Positions 9,801-16,232 of a stretch of 17,498 bases of DNA are shown here, piece after piece. Made by a program: the position numbers and the translations under genes. This DNA is from CAZLMW01 sp964560875 (GTDB lineage: Bacteria; Myxococcota_A; UBA9042): assembly GCA_964560875.1 (NCBI GenBank), contig CAZLMW010000150.1, positions 1-17,498 of the forward strand, written 5' to 3'. A model generated the notes under the pieces. It saw only the letters and a list, made by a program, of their open reading frames with translations, did no database searches and had not been told where the DNA came from. Every line of letters starts with the position of its first letter. Position 1 is the stretch's first letter.

Positions 9801-12800
9801 TCGCGGACTTTGCGCAGCCGATAGTTGCCGGCGTCGGCGAGGAAGACACGGCCGAAGATGTCGACCGCGATGCCGCGCGGGCCGTTGAACAGGGCCTTGG
9901 AGCCGGTGCCGTCCTTGTACCCCTTGGCGCCGCCTGAAGCGGTGAGCACGAGGCCGTTGGGGAGCATCTTGCGCACGCGATTGTTGGCGGTGTCGGCGAT
10001 GTAGACGTTGCCGGCGCCGTCGATGCCAAGGCCCGATGGCGCGTTGAACTGGGCGAGCTTGCCCGCTTCGTCGTTGTGACCGGGTTTGCCGCTGCCAGCG
10101 ACGGTGAGCACCTGGCCTTTGGGCGTGAGCAGACGGATGCGGTGGTTGCCGGTGTCCGCGATGTAGATGTTGCCGTTGCTGCCCTGCGCGACGGCCCACG
10201 GTTGGTTGAATCGCGCGCTGGCGCCTGCGCCGTCGAGATAGCCCTGGCTGCCTCCCGCGAGCGTCGCGACGGATCCGGACGCCGAAACGCGTCGGATGCG
10301 ATGGTTGCCGGTGTCCGCGACGATGGCCCCACCGTCGGCCGAGACCGTGACGCCGCCCGGGGCGCGGAAACGCGCGGTGCTGCCGCTGCCGTCCTGGCTG
10401 CCCTGGCTGCCCGGGCTGCCGGCGAGGTGGCTGACAATGTCGGCCTTGATACGGCGCACCGTGTGATACTGCGAATCGACGACGTACATCGTGCCGTTGG
10501 CGGTCAGCGCGACGTCGGAAGGACGGGCAAACCGCGCCGACAGCCGCTTGCCATCGGTGGAACCGGCCGATCCGGTGCCCGCATACGTCGCGACGGTGCC
10601 GTTGGCGGCGACCACACGGATGCGCCGGTTGTCTTCATCGGCGACGTAGACCACGCCCTTGTCACTGACAGCAACGCCGCGCAGTCCGCTGAACTTGGCC
10701 TGCGGACCGGCGCCGTTGCCAAAGCCCTTGTAGCCGGATCCGGCCACGGTCGAGACGCCCACCTCGGCGCCCTTGACGCACTTGCCGAGCACGCACTTGT
10801 CGCCCAGCGTGCAGCCCGACCCGCTCTTGCACGGCTGGTCGTTGAACGTGAACCCGCACTGACCGCCGATGCACTGCTCGTCGGTGCACGGGTTGTTGTC
10901 GTCGCAATCGACGCTGAACTTGCAGAACCCGCCACAGCCCGCGATGGCCACATGCACGCAGTCGCCGGCCGCGTCACACGAGTCCTTGGTGCACTTGTTG
11001 CCGTCGTCGCAGCTCTCTTTGCCGGCTTTGCAGGCGCCCTTGGAGTCGCAGGCGTCACCGATCGAGCACGCCTTGCCGTCGCTGCAGCTATCGCCCTGGC
11101 CGAGGCTGGTCCACGCCGTCGCTTTCTTGCCGCCCTGGCAGGTTTGACAGGTGTTTTTCGGGTTGACCGTGCCTTGCGCCCAGCAGCCGCTGTCGATCTT
11201 GCAGTTGCCATCGTGGTTGCGGACCGCCCGGATGCGCTGGTTCTTGTCGTCGGCGAGCAGGACCGTCCCAAACCGGTCGATCGCCACACCGGTGAGATGC
11301 TGAAAACGCGCCTTGTTGCCCGGCCCGTCGGCGTATCCCTTGACGCTGCCGGCGACGGTCGTGACCTTTCCGGCCGCGCCGCCGGCGATATGACGCAGGC
11401 GATGGTTGGCGGAATCGGCGACCCAAATGCCGCCGACGAGATCGGCCGCGACGGCCCACGGCTTGTTGAACTGCGCCTTGAGAGCGGCGTCGTCGCTGTA
11501 GCCGGCTGACGTCCCGGCGAGGGTGGTTGTGATGCCCGAAGGCGTGACCTTGCGGATGCGGTGGTTGTCCCGGTCGGCGACCACGAGGTTGCCATGGCTA
11601 TCGAGCGCGATGCCGGTGGGCGCGTTGAAGCGGACGCCCTTGGCGAAGCCGTTGATGAAGCCTTGCACCGAGCCCGCGATGGTGGTGACGACGCCGGTGG
11701 CCGAGACCCTGCGTACGCGGTGATTGCCCGTGTCGGCGACGTAGACATTGCCGCCCGGTGTCGCGGCGACAGCGTACGGTCCCTTGAAGCGAGCAGCGCT
11801 GCCCTTGCCGTCGACGCTGCCCGCGGTGCCGTTGCCGGCGACGGTGATGATCAGCGAACCCGTGATGCGGCGGATGGCGTTGTTGCCGGTGTCCGCGACG
11901 AAGATGTGGCCCTTGCCGTCCTGCGAGACGCCGCGCGGCGCGTTGAACTGGACCAGCGGGCCGGCGCCGTCCTTGAGCCCGGGCTTGCCGTTGCCGCCAA
12001 CGGTCGAGACAGAGCCGTTGGTCCCGATGCGGCGAACGCGGTGGTTGCCGGTGTCTGCCACGTAGAGCTCACCGGCCTTGCCAAACGCGATCTGGCCGGG
12101 CGCGGAGAAGAGCGCTTGTTTGGCCGGCGCGTCCTGGTAACCGGCGACGCCACCACCCGCGAAGGTCGTGACCTGCACGCCTTTGCCGAAGCCGCACTTG
12201 CCCTTGACGCACACGTCGAAAGCCGTGCACGGGTTGCCGTCGTCGCACTTGCCCGAGTTGAACGTGATGACGCACTTACCGGGACCGTTTTTGTCGTTGG
12301 AGTTGGAGCCGCAGACACCGGTCGTGCAGACCGAGCCGTCGTCGCAGTCCTTGTGGACCTTGCAGTAGCCGCCGCAGCCGACGATCGGTGACGCGCCGCA
12401 TTTGCCGGTGTTGGCGTCGCACGCGTCCTTGGTGCAGTCGTCGCCGTCGTTGCACTTCTTTTCGATCCCAGCGACGCACTTGGCGGCCTGGCAGGTGTCG
12501 CCGCTGGTGCACGCGTTGCCGTCGTCGCACTTGCCGGTGAGCACGGTCTTGACGCAGCCGACCGACGGGTTGCAGGCGTCCTTGGTGCAGGGGTTGCCGT
12601 CGTTGCAATCGAGCGTCTTGCCGCTGCACTTGCCCGACCCACACGCGTCCGCATCGGTGCACTTGCTGCCGTCATCGCAGGTCTTGCTCAGGTACTTGAC
12701 GAGGCACTTGCCCTGCACACACGCGGTCGACGTGCACTCGTTCTTGTCTTCGCAGTCGGTGTCTTTCGCGCAGAACCCGCCGCAGCCGCCGATCGGCTTG

Positions 12801-15103
12801 ACGTTGCACTTGCCCGAACCCTTGTCGCAGAAATCCTGGGTGCACACGTCGCCGTCGTCGCACTTCCTGGTCGGCCCGGCGATGCACAGCTTGTCCTTGC
12901 AGGTGTCCTTGACCGTGCAGCCCTGCCCGTCGTCGCACGGGCCCTTCGCCGCGGTTTGCTGACAGCCCTTCGTCGGATGACAGCTGTCGATCGTGCACGC
13001 GTTCTGGTCGTTGCAGTCGACCGGTTTGCCGGGTTTGCAGACGCCGCCGTCGCACTTATCGCCCTTGGTGCAGATGCTCCCGTCCGCGTCGCATGGCTGG
13101 CCCTCGTTCTTGGGCAACAAGACGCAGCTTCCCTTGGATTTGTTGCACGTATTGGCGAGACAGGCGCCGCCTTTGCCGGCGGGGCACGAAACCACCGTCT
13201 TGGGGTCGATGTTGCACTTGAACGGCTTGGACGACTTGTCGCAGACCAGCGTGCCGTTGCAGAGGTCGCCGTCTTCCTTCTTCGCGCAGTCCTTGTCGCC
13301 GAAGCACTCGCACTTGTTGCTGCCCGCCTGGCAGGTTCCGGACTGGCACAAATCGCCTTCAGTGCACGGGTTTCCGTCGTCGCACTTGGCGCCATTGTTG
13401 GGGTTTCGGCAGCCGAGCTTCTTGTCGCAGGTGTCGTCGGTGCAGACGTTGCCGTCTTTGCAGGTGACCTTGGGGTCGAGCGCCTTGCCCTTGCACGCCC
13501 CGCCGGCGCAAAGGTCGGTCAATGTGCAGGCGTCGTCGTCGTTGCACGGCGCCGTATTGTCCTTGTAGAGGCAGCCCTTTTGCGGGCTGCACGAGTCGTC
13601 GGTGCACGCGTTCTTGTCGTCGCAGCTCTTGACCTTGCCCTTGCACACGCCGTCGACACAGGCGTCTTCTTTGGTGCAGGCGGTGCCGTCGTCGCAGGGC
13701 AGTCCGGCTTGCTTGACCTGGTATTTGCATTTACCGGTGACGAGGTTGCACTTGGCTTCGATGCATGACTCGGTGCTCGTGCACCCCTTGGCGCCGCCGG
13801 AGCCGCACTTTCCGGCCTGGCATTTGTCGCCGACGGTGCAGGGGTTTTCGTCGTCGCAGGGCGCGCCGTCATCGACCGTGGAGCTGCACCCCTTGGCCAT
13901 GTCGCACGATTCTTTGGTGCACGGGTTGCCGTCTTCGCAGTTCTTCAGCTTGCCCGGGTTGCAGATGCCGTCGACGCACTGGTCGTTTTCGGTGCACACG
14001 TTGTTGTCGGCGTTGCAGGGCGCGTTGGCGACGATGTGGCTGCACCCTTCCTTCTGATCGGTCGTCTTGGCGGGGTCGCAGAGGTCGGTCGTGCACGGGT
14101 TGGTGTCGTCGCAGGTCCCCTCATCGATTTGCGAGTCGCAGTCGTTGTCTTGACCGTCACAGACCTCGGCCTGGGCCGGTGGCGCGATGCACTTGCTGAG
14201 CCCGTCCTTGGTGCACTTTCGCAGACCGGCGCAGGTGCCGATGACCTTGCCGTTTTCCTTCACCTCGACGGTGCAGTTGGTCGTCAGCTTCTTGGTCTTG
14301 GCGGCGGCGGAGCACGGGCAGTCTTGCGGTTTGCCGTCTTTGCCTTGTTCGCGGATGCACTGTTTGGACTTGCCGCCTTCGACCGAGGTCACGTCCTCGC
14401 AGGCGTACCCGGTCGGGCAGCCGGCGCTGGTGTCGCAGCCGATGCCGCAAAACGAGCCCTGGGAGCCGAGATCGACGCAGGCGGGGTCCTTCTGACCGAG
14501 CGCGATGCACTCCTTGCTGGCCGTGCACGGATTGCAGACGAGTCCGAATTCGGGCACGCAGACGGTCGCTGTGTCGCCACCGCCGGACGCGACTGGGCTG
14601 CACTTGAAGCCCTTGGGGCAGTCCTCGACGCAAAAGCGCGCGCATTGTTTGCCGGCGGGTGTGTCGATGCACAGGGCCGTATCGCATTCGGCGTTCTGTT
14701 TGCACGAACAGCCCGGGCCGCCGGGGCAATCGACAGGGGGATTGGTATCGTCGCCGCCGACCGCCGTGTCGTCGCCGCCCGAGCTGGTTCCGCCCGAAGA
14801 CGCACCGCCCGAAGACGTACCGCCTGAAGACGCCCCGGACGAGCCGACATCGTCGCCGCCGCCTGAAGACGTACCGCTATCGAGCACCTGGTTGACGTCC
14901 TGGGTGACGTCGAGGCCTTCGCCTTCAGCGCCTTCATCGGGTCCAGCCGCGCATCCGCTAGCGAGAACCATGCCGAAAGCGAGGACCATGGCGACAGCGA
15001 GGTCCAGCGCCGTGTCGAGGCGGATAGCGCGCGCGCCCGAATGGACGAAGGAGTCCGCTCGACGGGCGGAAAAAAGGCGCAAAAACAGGATGGCGCGTTG
15101 CAT
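3833..15103 (-). CDS. Giant Cys-rich, six-propeller NHL-repeat lipoprotein
   Basis: This 3756-residue predicted lipoprotein runs without a break for 11.3 kb. The ATG at 15103 follows GGAGG (4-bp spacing) and was chosen over the GTG at 15169, which only adds an arginine-rich leader. A long n-region leads to a hydrophobic stretch and a lipobox-like VLASGC with Cys51. A Ser/Gly linker follows (about 76-110), then a Cys-rich stalk (126-977) of about ten CDDGNxCTxDxC modules with one MopE-type motif at 313-329. Six NHL beta-propellers follow at about 978-1299, 1450-1771, 1921-2244, 2397-2717, 2869-3188 and 3341-3662, each with six repeats built around xxTxAGxG and VADxxNHRIRK. Five 22-Cys linkers separate them. 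The final 94 residues are a truncated cassette. NHL propellers usually bind partners, so an adhesin or scaffold is likely. The dense cysteines imply an oxidising, extracytoplasmic location. No enzyme domain, Rhs/YD region or C-terminal sorting signal was seen. Ligand unknown. Confidence 0.9.
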   Translation of the reverse strand: MQRAILFLRLFSARRADSFVHSGARAIRLDTALDLAVAMVLAFGMVLASGCAAGPDEGAEGEGLDVTQDVNQVLDSGTSSGGGDDVGSSGASSGGTSSGGASSGGTSSGGDDTAVGGDDTNPPVDCPGGPGCSCKQNAECDTALCIDTPAGKQCARFCVEDCPKGFKCSPVASGGGDTATVCVPEFGLVCNPCTASKECIALGQKDPACVDLGSQGSFCGIGCDTSAGCPTGYACEDVTSVEGGKSKQCIREQGKDGKPQDCPCSAAAKTKKLTTNCTVEVKENGKVIGTCAGLRKCTKDGLSKCIAPPAQAEVCDGQDNDCDSQIDEGTCDDTNPCTTDLCDPAKTTDQKEGCSHIVANAPCNADNNVCTENDQCVDGICNPGKLKNCEDGNPCTKESCDMAKGCSSTVDDGAPCDDENPCTVGDKCQAGKCGSGGAKGCTSTESCIEAKCNLVTGKCKYQVKQAGLPCDDGTACTKEDACVDGVCKGKVKSCDDKNACTDDSCSPQKGCLYKDNTAPCNDDDACTLTDLCAGGACKGKALDPKVTCKDGNVCTDDTCDKKLGCRNPNNGAKCDDGNPCTEGDLCQSGTCQAGSNKCECFGDKDCAKKEDGDLCNGTLVCDKSSKPFKCNIDPKTVVSCPAGKGGACLANTCNKSKGSCVLLPKNEGQPCDADGSICTKGDKCDGGVCKPGKPVDCNDQNACTIDSCHPTKGCQQTAAKGPCDDGQGCTVKDTCKDKLCIAGPTRKCDDGDVCTQDFCDKGSGKCNVKPIGGCGGFCAKDTDCEDKNECTSTACVQGKCLVKYLSKTCDDGSKCTDADACGSGKCSGKTLDCNDGNPCTKDACNPSVGCVKTVLTGKCDDGNACTSGDTCQAAKCVAGIEKKCNDGDDCTKDACDANTGKCGASPIVGCGGYCKVHKDCDDGSVCTTGVCGSNSNDKNGPGKCVITFNSGKCDDGNPCTAFDVCVKGKCGFGKGVQVTTFAGGGVAGYQDAPAKQALFSAPGQIAFGKAGELYVADTGNHRVRRIGTNGSVSTVGGNGKPGLKDGAGPLVQFNAPRGVSQDGKGHIFVADTGNNAIRRITGSLIITVAGNGTAGSVDGKGSAARFKGPYAVAATPGGNVYVADTGNHRVRRVSATGVVTTIAGSVQGFINGFAKGVRFNAPTGIALDSHGNLVVADRDNHRIRKVTPSGITTTLAGTSAGYSDDAALKAQFNKPWAVAADLVGGIWVADSANHRLRHIAGGAAGKVTTVAGSVKGYADGPGNKARFQHLTGVAIDRFGTVLLADDKNQRIRAVRNHDGNCKIDSGCWAQGTVNPKNTCQTCQGGKKATAWTSLGQGDSCSDGKACSIGDACDSKGACKAGKESCDDGNKCTKDSCDAAGDCVHVAIAGCGGFCKFSVDCDDNNPCTDEQCIGGQCGFTFNDQPCKSGSGCTLGDKCVLGKCVKGAEVGVSTVAGSGYKGFGNGAGPQAKFSGLRGVAVSDKGVVYVADEDNRRIRVVAANGTVATYAGTGSAGSTDGKRLSARFARPSDVALTANGTMYVVDSQYHTVRRIKADIVSHLAGSPGSQGSQDGSGSTARFRAPGGVTVSADGGAIVADTGNHRIRRVSASGSVATLAGGSQGYLDGAGASARFNQPWAVAQGSNGNIYIADTGNHRIRLLTPKGQVLTVAGSGKPGHNDEAGKLAQFNAPSGLGIDGAGNVYIADTANNRVRKMLPNGLVLTASGGAKGYKDGTGSKALFNGPRGIAVDIFGRVFLADAGNYRLRKVRDSKDSCQIGGACWAAAIVNPANACQRCDASVKDNNWSASLAGAGCDDGDLCTVKDVCNKTGACAGAKKSCDDSNKCTLDACEPGSGQCVSKPIIGCGGFCKVGVDCDDGNACTDDACVSGKCKALFNTKPCKASSPCSVQDTCTLGKCVAGTGVVVSTYAGSGYGGFADGSAGTSKFLRPRGVSSDALGNVYVADWDNSRVRKILPNGNVTTFAGTTKGFADGLGKAARLNRPTALDVDAAGNVYVMDFANHAVRKIRKDGVVSTLAGSGSPGYTDSCGKSARFAYPEGITTTPGGLVFVGETGGHRIRRVSPSGCTSTIAGSSAGFADGKGSQVKFYNPRGLAVAGDGAIVVADSSNHVIRRVQVDGSVTTLAGTPRKAGRIDGVASKSYFNNPYDVGLDGAGNIYIVEDGNHDVRRLSPTGVVTTFAGTGKTGVKDGLATSALFANPRGLHVDVFGAVYIAEYSNHRIRRIWNGGNTCFIGGKCYAHKQRKPDNFCAYCLANKDATKWTLLPSGTACNDGQACTSADSCSAKGQCAGKTVDCNDNDKCTKDACNLATGKCTNTAIIGCDGNCAKDSDCEDKNPCTNTSCEFGKCKKIFNSNPCKSGKPCSLGDRCDKGTCTAKFARVVSTWAGNGFKGTVNGPKENAQFYEPGSVAWLSNGDALIVDRYNNRIRRVDSKGVVSTWSGSSYDYVEGDKAKARYRYPIDILATGDDTVFVLDQNNHCIRKVSPFGVVSQYAGRCRYAGNNDGGRGSGRMSSPYGMTRSDDGVIYVADYGNHRIRRVSTSGYMTTLAGSGSTGGTNGTGSSARFYHPIDITLGPTGDLFVADYRNHRIRRVTVKGVVTTYTGSSAGYTDGNLLKARFSYPHAIATAPDGTLLVADHGNRRVRKITSTEVTTWAGGGSAGKDGDALKSGFASLYRLTIGPRGGVYVGEGSAQRVRKVVDSKDNCLIGGACYADGVYDPNNRCKRCLATKSQTAWAPMAKGGLCTDGKPCTVNDQCDGSGSCTGTVNTCDDKDKCTKDSCDPKTGKCTNTPTIGCGGYCTSLTHCKDANACTDEQCINGKCKVTFNSQPCSAGDACSKGDKCTSGVCKSFGYNWVSTYVGSGFQGSANGQKATASFYDLRDVVKNSKGELFMADYHNNQIRKLDVKGNVSTFAGSSYDYVNGVGTKAKFRYPRDLAIDPSDNLYVADYNNHCIRKITPTGNVTQYAGRCRYSGTNDGWPGSARMSGPSGIARAHDGVIWVADYNNHKIRRVATNGYTTTFTGNGAGTTDGAGAQAKFYYPIDIAIDRDGNLIVLDYYSSRIRKVTMSGVVTTIAGSSRGHLDGPALKARFNYPQGLMIHPDGRIFIADSGNRRIRVLTTLGEVQTYAGSGGGGSNDGPVATATFDTPRGMFIDRDGSLLVTTRFKVRRIKPSANNCQIGGTCYVDGATKPDNQCEQCNYAKNKKGWTLAKAGLLCDDGNACTKSDTCSAKGNCFGTPVVCDDKDKCTKDSCDANTGKCKFVGIVGCNGYCNKHSECVDKNLCTDDLCESNKCVNKANSKSCKADGAPCSLGDHCKAGKCVAAGLSSMKTLVGLGFSGFADGDKELAKFNDPCGVVRRKDGTVFVTDRDNHRIRRISGAGIVTTISGQKGGGYANGKIADARWTGPWGIVMDASSNIYVSEASANRIRKIDAKGNVTLVAGGTAGFKDGTGSAARLYNPRGLAVREDGLLYVADYHNQRIRQVTPAGKVTTFAGSGSYSHSNGNGPQAMFRNPADVEVYTLGSLLVADYNNHRIRHITAQGKVSDFAGNGSNSLKDGPAASASIRYPGSVHADPQGDVWVASINYPTIRRIRNGIVTTVAGAGTNGDIDGYGSKSRFNEPWGMTMTPDGTLLIAAAGNHKIRTLKVSASNCKIGGLCWNDGFFNPTSSCQKCDFAKKPTDWTTTAKGGSCSDGDPCTEPDKCDGSGKCVAGAKKSCDDKDSCTVDSCQVLTGKCVHKAIAGCF
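3836..5083 (-). repeat. Super-repeat unit 6: NHL propeller plus truncated Cys cassette
   Basis: The propeller (4118-5083, about 322 residues) has six NHL repeats starting at MKTLVGLGFSGF. It holds a single cysteine, in FNDPCGVV. The cassette after it stops at AGCF, after its 13th cysteine, where the other cassettes run on to 22. Confidence 0.85.
5084..6499 (-). repeat. Super-repeat unit 5: NHL propeller plus 22-Cys linker
   Basis: The propeller (5540-6499, about 320 residues) has six NHL repeats starting at VSTYVGSGFQG. The sixth blade is degenerate (VTTRFKVRRI in place of VADxxNHRIRK). Repeats 2 and 3 carry a cysteine pair in NNHCIRK and GRCRY, also found in unit 4. The linker (5084-5539) begins CQIGGTCY and holds 22 cysteines. 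Confidence 0.87.
6500..7915 (-). repeat. Super-repeat unit 4: NHL propeller plus 22-Cys linker
   Basis: The propeller (6953-7915, about 321 residues) starts at VSTWAGNGFKG and has six NHL repeats. It shares SSYDYV, NNHCIRK and QYAGRCRY with unit 5, making these two the closest pair in the array. The linker begins CLIGGACY and holds 22 cysteines. Confidence 0.87.
7916..9343 (-). repeat. Super-repeat unit 3: NHL propeller plus 22-Cys linker
   Basis: The propeller (8372-9343, about 324 residues) starts at VSTYAGSGYGGFADG and has six NHL repeats. The third repeat has its own two cysteines (TDSCGKS and SPSGC), placed differently from those of units 4 and 5. The linker begins CFIGGKCY and holds 22 cysteines. 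Confidence 0.87.
9344..10756 (-). repeat. Super-repeat unit 2: NHL propeller plus 22-Cys linker
   Basis: The propeller (9791-10756, about 322 residues) starts at VSTVAGSGYKGF, has six NHL repeats and no cysteine. The linker begins CQIGGACW and holds 22 cysteines, including the recurrent IIGCGGFC motif. Confidence 0.87.
10757..12172 (-). repeat. Super-repeat unit 1: NHL propeller plus 22-Cys linker
   Basis: The propeller (11207-12172, about 322 residues) starts at VTTFAGGGVAGY, has six NHL repeats and no cysteine. Its repeats are the most consensus-like (VADTGNHRVRRI). The linker begins CKIDSGCW and holds 22 cysteines. This is the first propeller after the Cys-rich stalk. Confidence 0.87.
12173..14728 (-). 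repeat. Cys-rich stalk of about ten CDDGNxCT modules
   Basis: Residues about 126-977 of the lipoprotein. After an irregular Cys-rich opening, about ten modules of 50-90 residues repeat the pattern CxDxNxCTxDxC...GC...CDDGxxCTxxDxCxxGxCxG. Two late modules carry GCGGFC or GCGGYC, the same motif that recurs in the propeller linkers, so stalk and linkers appear to share an origin. The stalk probably holds the propellers away from the membrane. Confidence 0.85.
14117..14167 (-). other. MopE-type putative metal-binding motif
   Basis: Residues 313-329 read EVCDGQDNDCDSQIDEG, very close to the EVCDGxDNDCDGxxDEG consensus of the MopE putative metal-binding family. One consensus Gly is Ser. It occurs once, where the regular CDDxNPCT modules begin. 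Metal binding here is inferred from the family. Confidence 0.75.
14790..14873 (-). repeat. 15-bp repeats encoding the Ser/Gly linker
   Basis: Three tandem 15-bp units, close to CCGCCCGAAGACGCA, lie at 14790-14834, and a fourth copy lies at 14859-14873. They encode five-residue Ser/Gly-rich steps of the form SSGGT or SSGGA just after the lipidated Cys51. This is a flexible spacer and a likely site of length variation. Confidence 0.8.
14951..15103 (-). other. Lipoprotein signal sequence with predicted lipidated Cys51
   Basis: The first 50 residues have arginines at several positions up to 28, then a hydrophobic stretch from about 33 to 48, then ASGC. The -1 Gly and -2 Ser fit a lipobox. Ala at -3 is less common than Leu. 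The n-region is longer than usual. The next residues are AAGPDEG, without an Asp at +2. Confidence 0.65.
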
Positions 15104-15382
15104 GCGGCCTCCAGCGGAATTCGGTCTTTCGGGTCGGCTGTGTGCCGTGCCCGAACGCAAAGGGAGCACCCTAGCTTAGCCAAAAGCGGCTGTAGGGAAA
15201 ACGCCGCATGTCGTAAGCGGCGCGTGTTTGCCCGAAAAACATCGACGCGATCCGGTTGCGCATCGTGCAACGCCGCGAAACCATGGATGACGACCGGTAA
15301 GCCGCGACGACGAAAACGCCGACGCTCCGCCGATCGGCGTCTTGCAACAGATCGAGGCGCCGGGTGCTGCGTCTACAGGAAC
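15104..15382. promoter_or_regulatory. Divergent intergenic region
   Basis: This 279-bp region separates the leftward lipoprotein gene from the rightward DUF4846 gene and should hold both promoters. I found no convincing -35/-10 pair on either strand. It contains GGAGG for the lipoprotein start, a dyad GCCGC-N9-GCGGC at 15203-15221, and a perfect 12-bp palindrome at 15328-15339. Confidence 0.5.
15328..15339. promoter_or_regulatory. Perfect 12-bp palindrome, possible operator
   Basis: CGCCGATCGGCG reads the same on both strands and lies about 43 bp upstream of the DUF4846 start codon. Position and symmetry fit a dimeric regulator site, but GC-rich palindromes of this size can arise by chance and no regulator is encoded nearby. 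Confidence 0.25.
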
Positions 15383-16213
15383 ATGAGCGTGTCCCGACCC
15401 GTCGCCGTTTTCGCATTCGCCGCCCTCGTTGCTGTCCTCGTCGGCGCGGCGATCCCTGTGGCTCGCGCGGCCCCAAGTCTGCGCACCATCGGCTCAATCC
15501 CAGCACCGAGAGGCGCATCTCGAGTCCCTGTGAGCGGCGACGGCTTCGGCGCGTGGCTTCGAGCGCGACCACTGCGTCCGTCAGGCACGAAGGTCCGCCT
15601 CTTCAACGGCCGCCTCAAGGGCAACCAGCGCGCCCACCATGCCGTCGTCGACATCGACCTGATCGGCCGCAATCTGCAGCAATGCGCCGACGCCGTGATT
15701 CGACTCCGCGCCGAGTGGCAATGGGCCCGCGGCCGCCACAAGGACATCTCGTTCCGGCTGACCAACGGCATGAACGTGCCATGGAAGAAGTGGTCGTCCG
15801 GGTGGCGCGTCAAAGTTGAAGGAGGCCGCCGCACGCGCTGGGTCAAGGGCCGCAAGAGTCGCAGCAAGAAGGCGTTTCGGCGCTACCTGAAGTTCATCAT
15901 GACCTACGCCGGGACCGCTTCCCTCGCCCGCCAACTCAAACGCACAAAGCCCGCGAAGGTGCGCATCGGCGACATTCTCGTACAGGGTGGGTTTCCGGGC
16001 CACGCCGTCATCGTGTTGGACATGGCGAAGGGACCCAGCGGCAAACGTTTCGTGATGCTCGGCCAGAGCTTCATGCCGGCGCAGGACTTCCACGTGCTCG
16101 CCAACCGAAATCGCCGCAAGCTGTCGCCGTGGTACCGGCTCGATTCGCTGCGGACCGGATTGGCGACGCCGGAGTGGCGACCGTTCAAGAAACGCGACCT
16201 GCGCACCTGGTGA
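15383..16213 (+). CDS. Exported DUF4846-family protein
   Basis: This 276-residue protein closely fits the DUF4846 family (PF16138), whose function is unknown. Family landmarks in order: FGAWLRARPLRPSG (about 55-68), AVVDIDLIGRNLQQCADA (87-104) leading into VIRLRAEW, then KKWSSGWRV, FIMTYAGTASLARQL, RIGDILVQGGFPGHAVIVLD (194-213), LGQSFMPAQDFHVL (226-239) and LSPWY. The N-terminus is a typical Sec signal peptide with probable cleavage after VARA at residue 29, so it should act in the periplasm or outside. The GD...GHAVIV segment loosely recalls permuted NlpC/P60 folds; that is a speculation. The ATG at 15383 is chosen because the signal peptide begins there; AGGA lies very close upstream. The frame is open further upstream to 15041 but that part overlaps the lipoprotein gene. 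It is divergent from the lipoprotein gene. Confidence 0.9.
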   Translation: MSVSRPVAVFAFAALVAVLVGAAIPVARAAPSLRTIGSIPAPRGASRVPVSGDGFGAWLRARPLRPSGTKVRLFNGRLKGNQRAHHAVVDIDLIGRNLQQCADAVIRLRAEWQWARGRHKDISFRLTNGMNVPWKKWSSGWRVKVEGGRRTRWVKGRKSRSKKAFRRYLKFIMTYAGTASLARQLKRTKPAKVRIGDILVQGGFPGHAVIVLDMAKGPSGKRFVMLGQSFMPAQDFHVLANRNRRKLSPWYRLDSLRTGLATPEWRPFKKRDLRTW

Positions 16214-16232
16214 ACGCTTTGGGAGAGCCGGG

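Noticed and set aside
3833..12172. CRISPR or tandem DNA repeat array
   Set aside because: The periodicity comes from protein repeats of about 54 residues and units of 472 residues; the DNA copies are divergent and there are no short identical repeats with spacers.
10076..12391. Further long plus-strand frames opposite propellers 1 and 2
   Set aside because: Same reason: repeat-driven antisense shadows of the coding strand, with no ribosome binding site or recognisable domain.
3833..15103. Teneurin-like or Rhs toxin protein
   Set aside because: The NHL propellers and Cys-rich modules recall teneurins, but no YD/Rhs repeats, self-cleavage site or toxin domain follow. The protein ends in a Cys cassette.
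15104..15169. Longer lipoprotein start at the GTG at 15169
   Set aside because: The ATG at 15103 has GGAGG upstream; the extension only adds an arginine-rich leader that fits a lipoprotein signal less well.
15041..15382. Upstream extension of the DUF4846 frame
   Set aside because: It overlaps the start of the lipoprotein gene and would bury an obvious signal peptide inside the protein.
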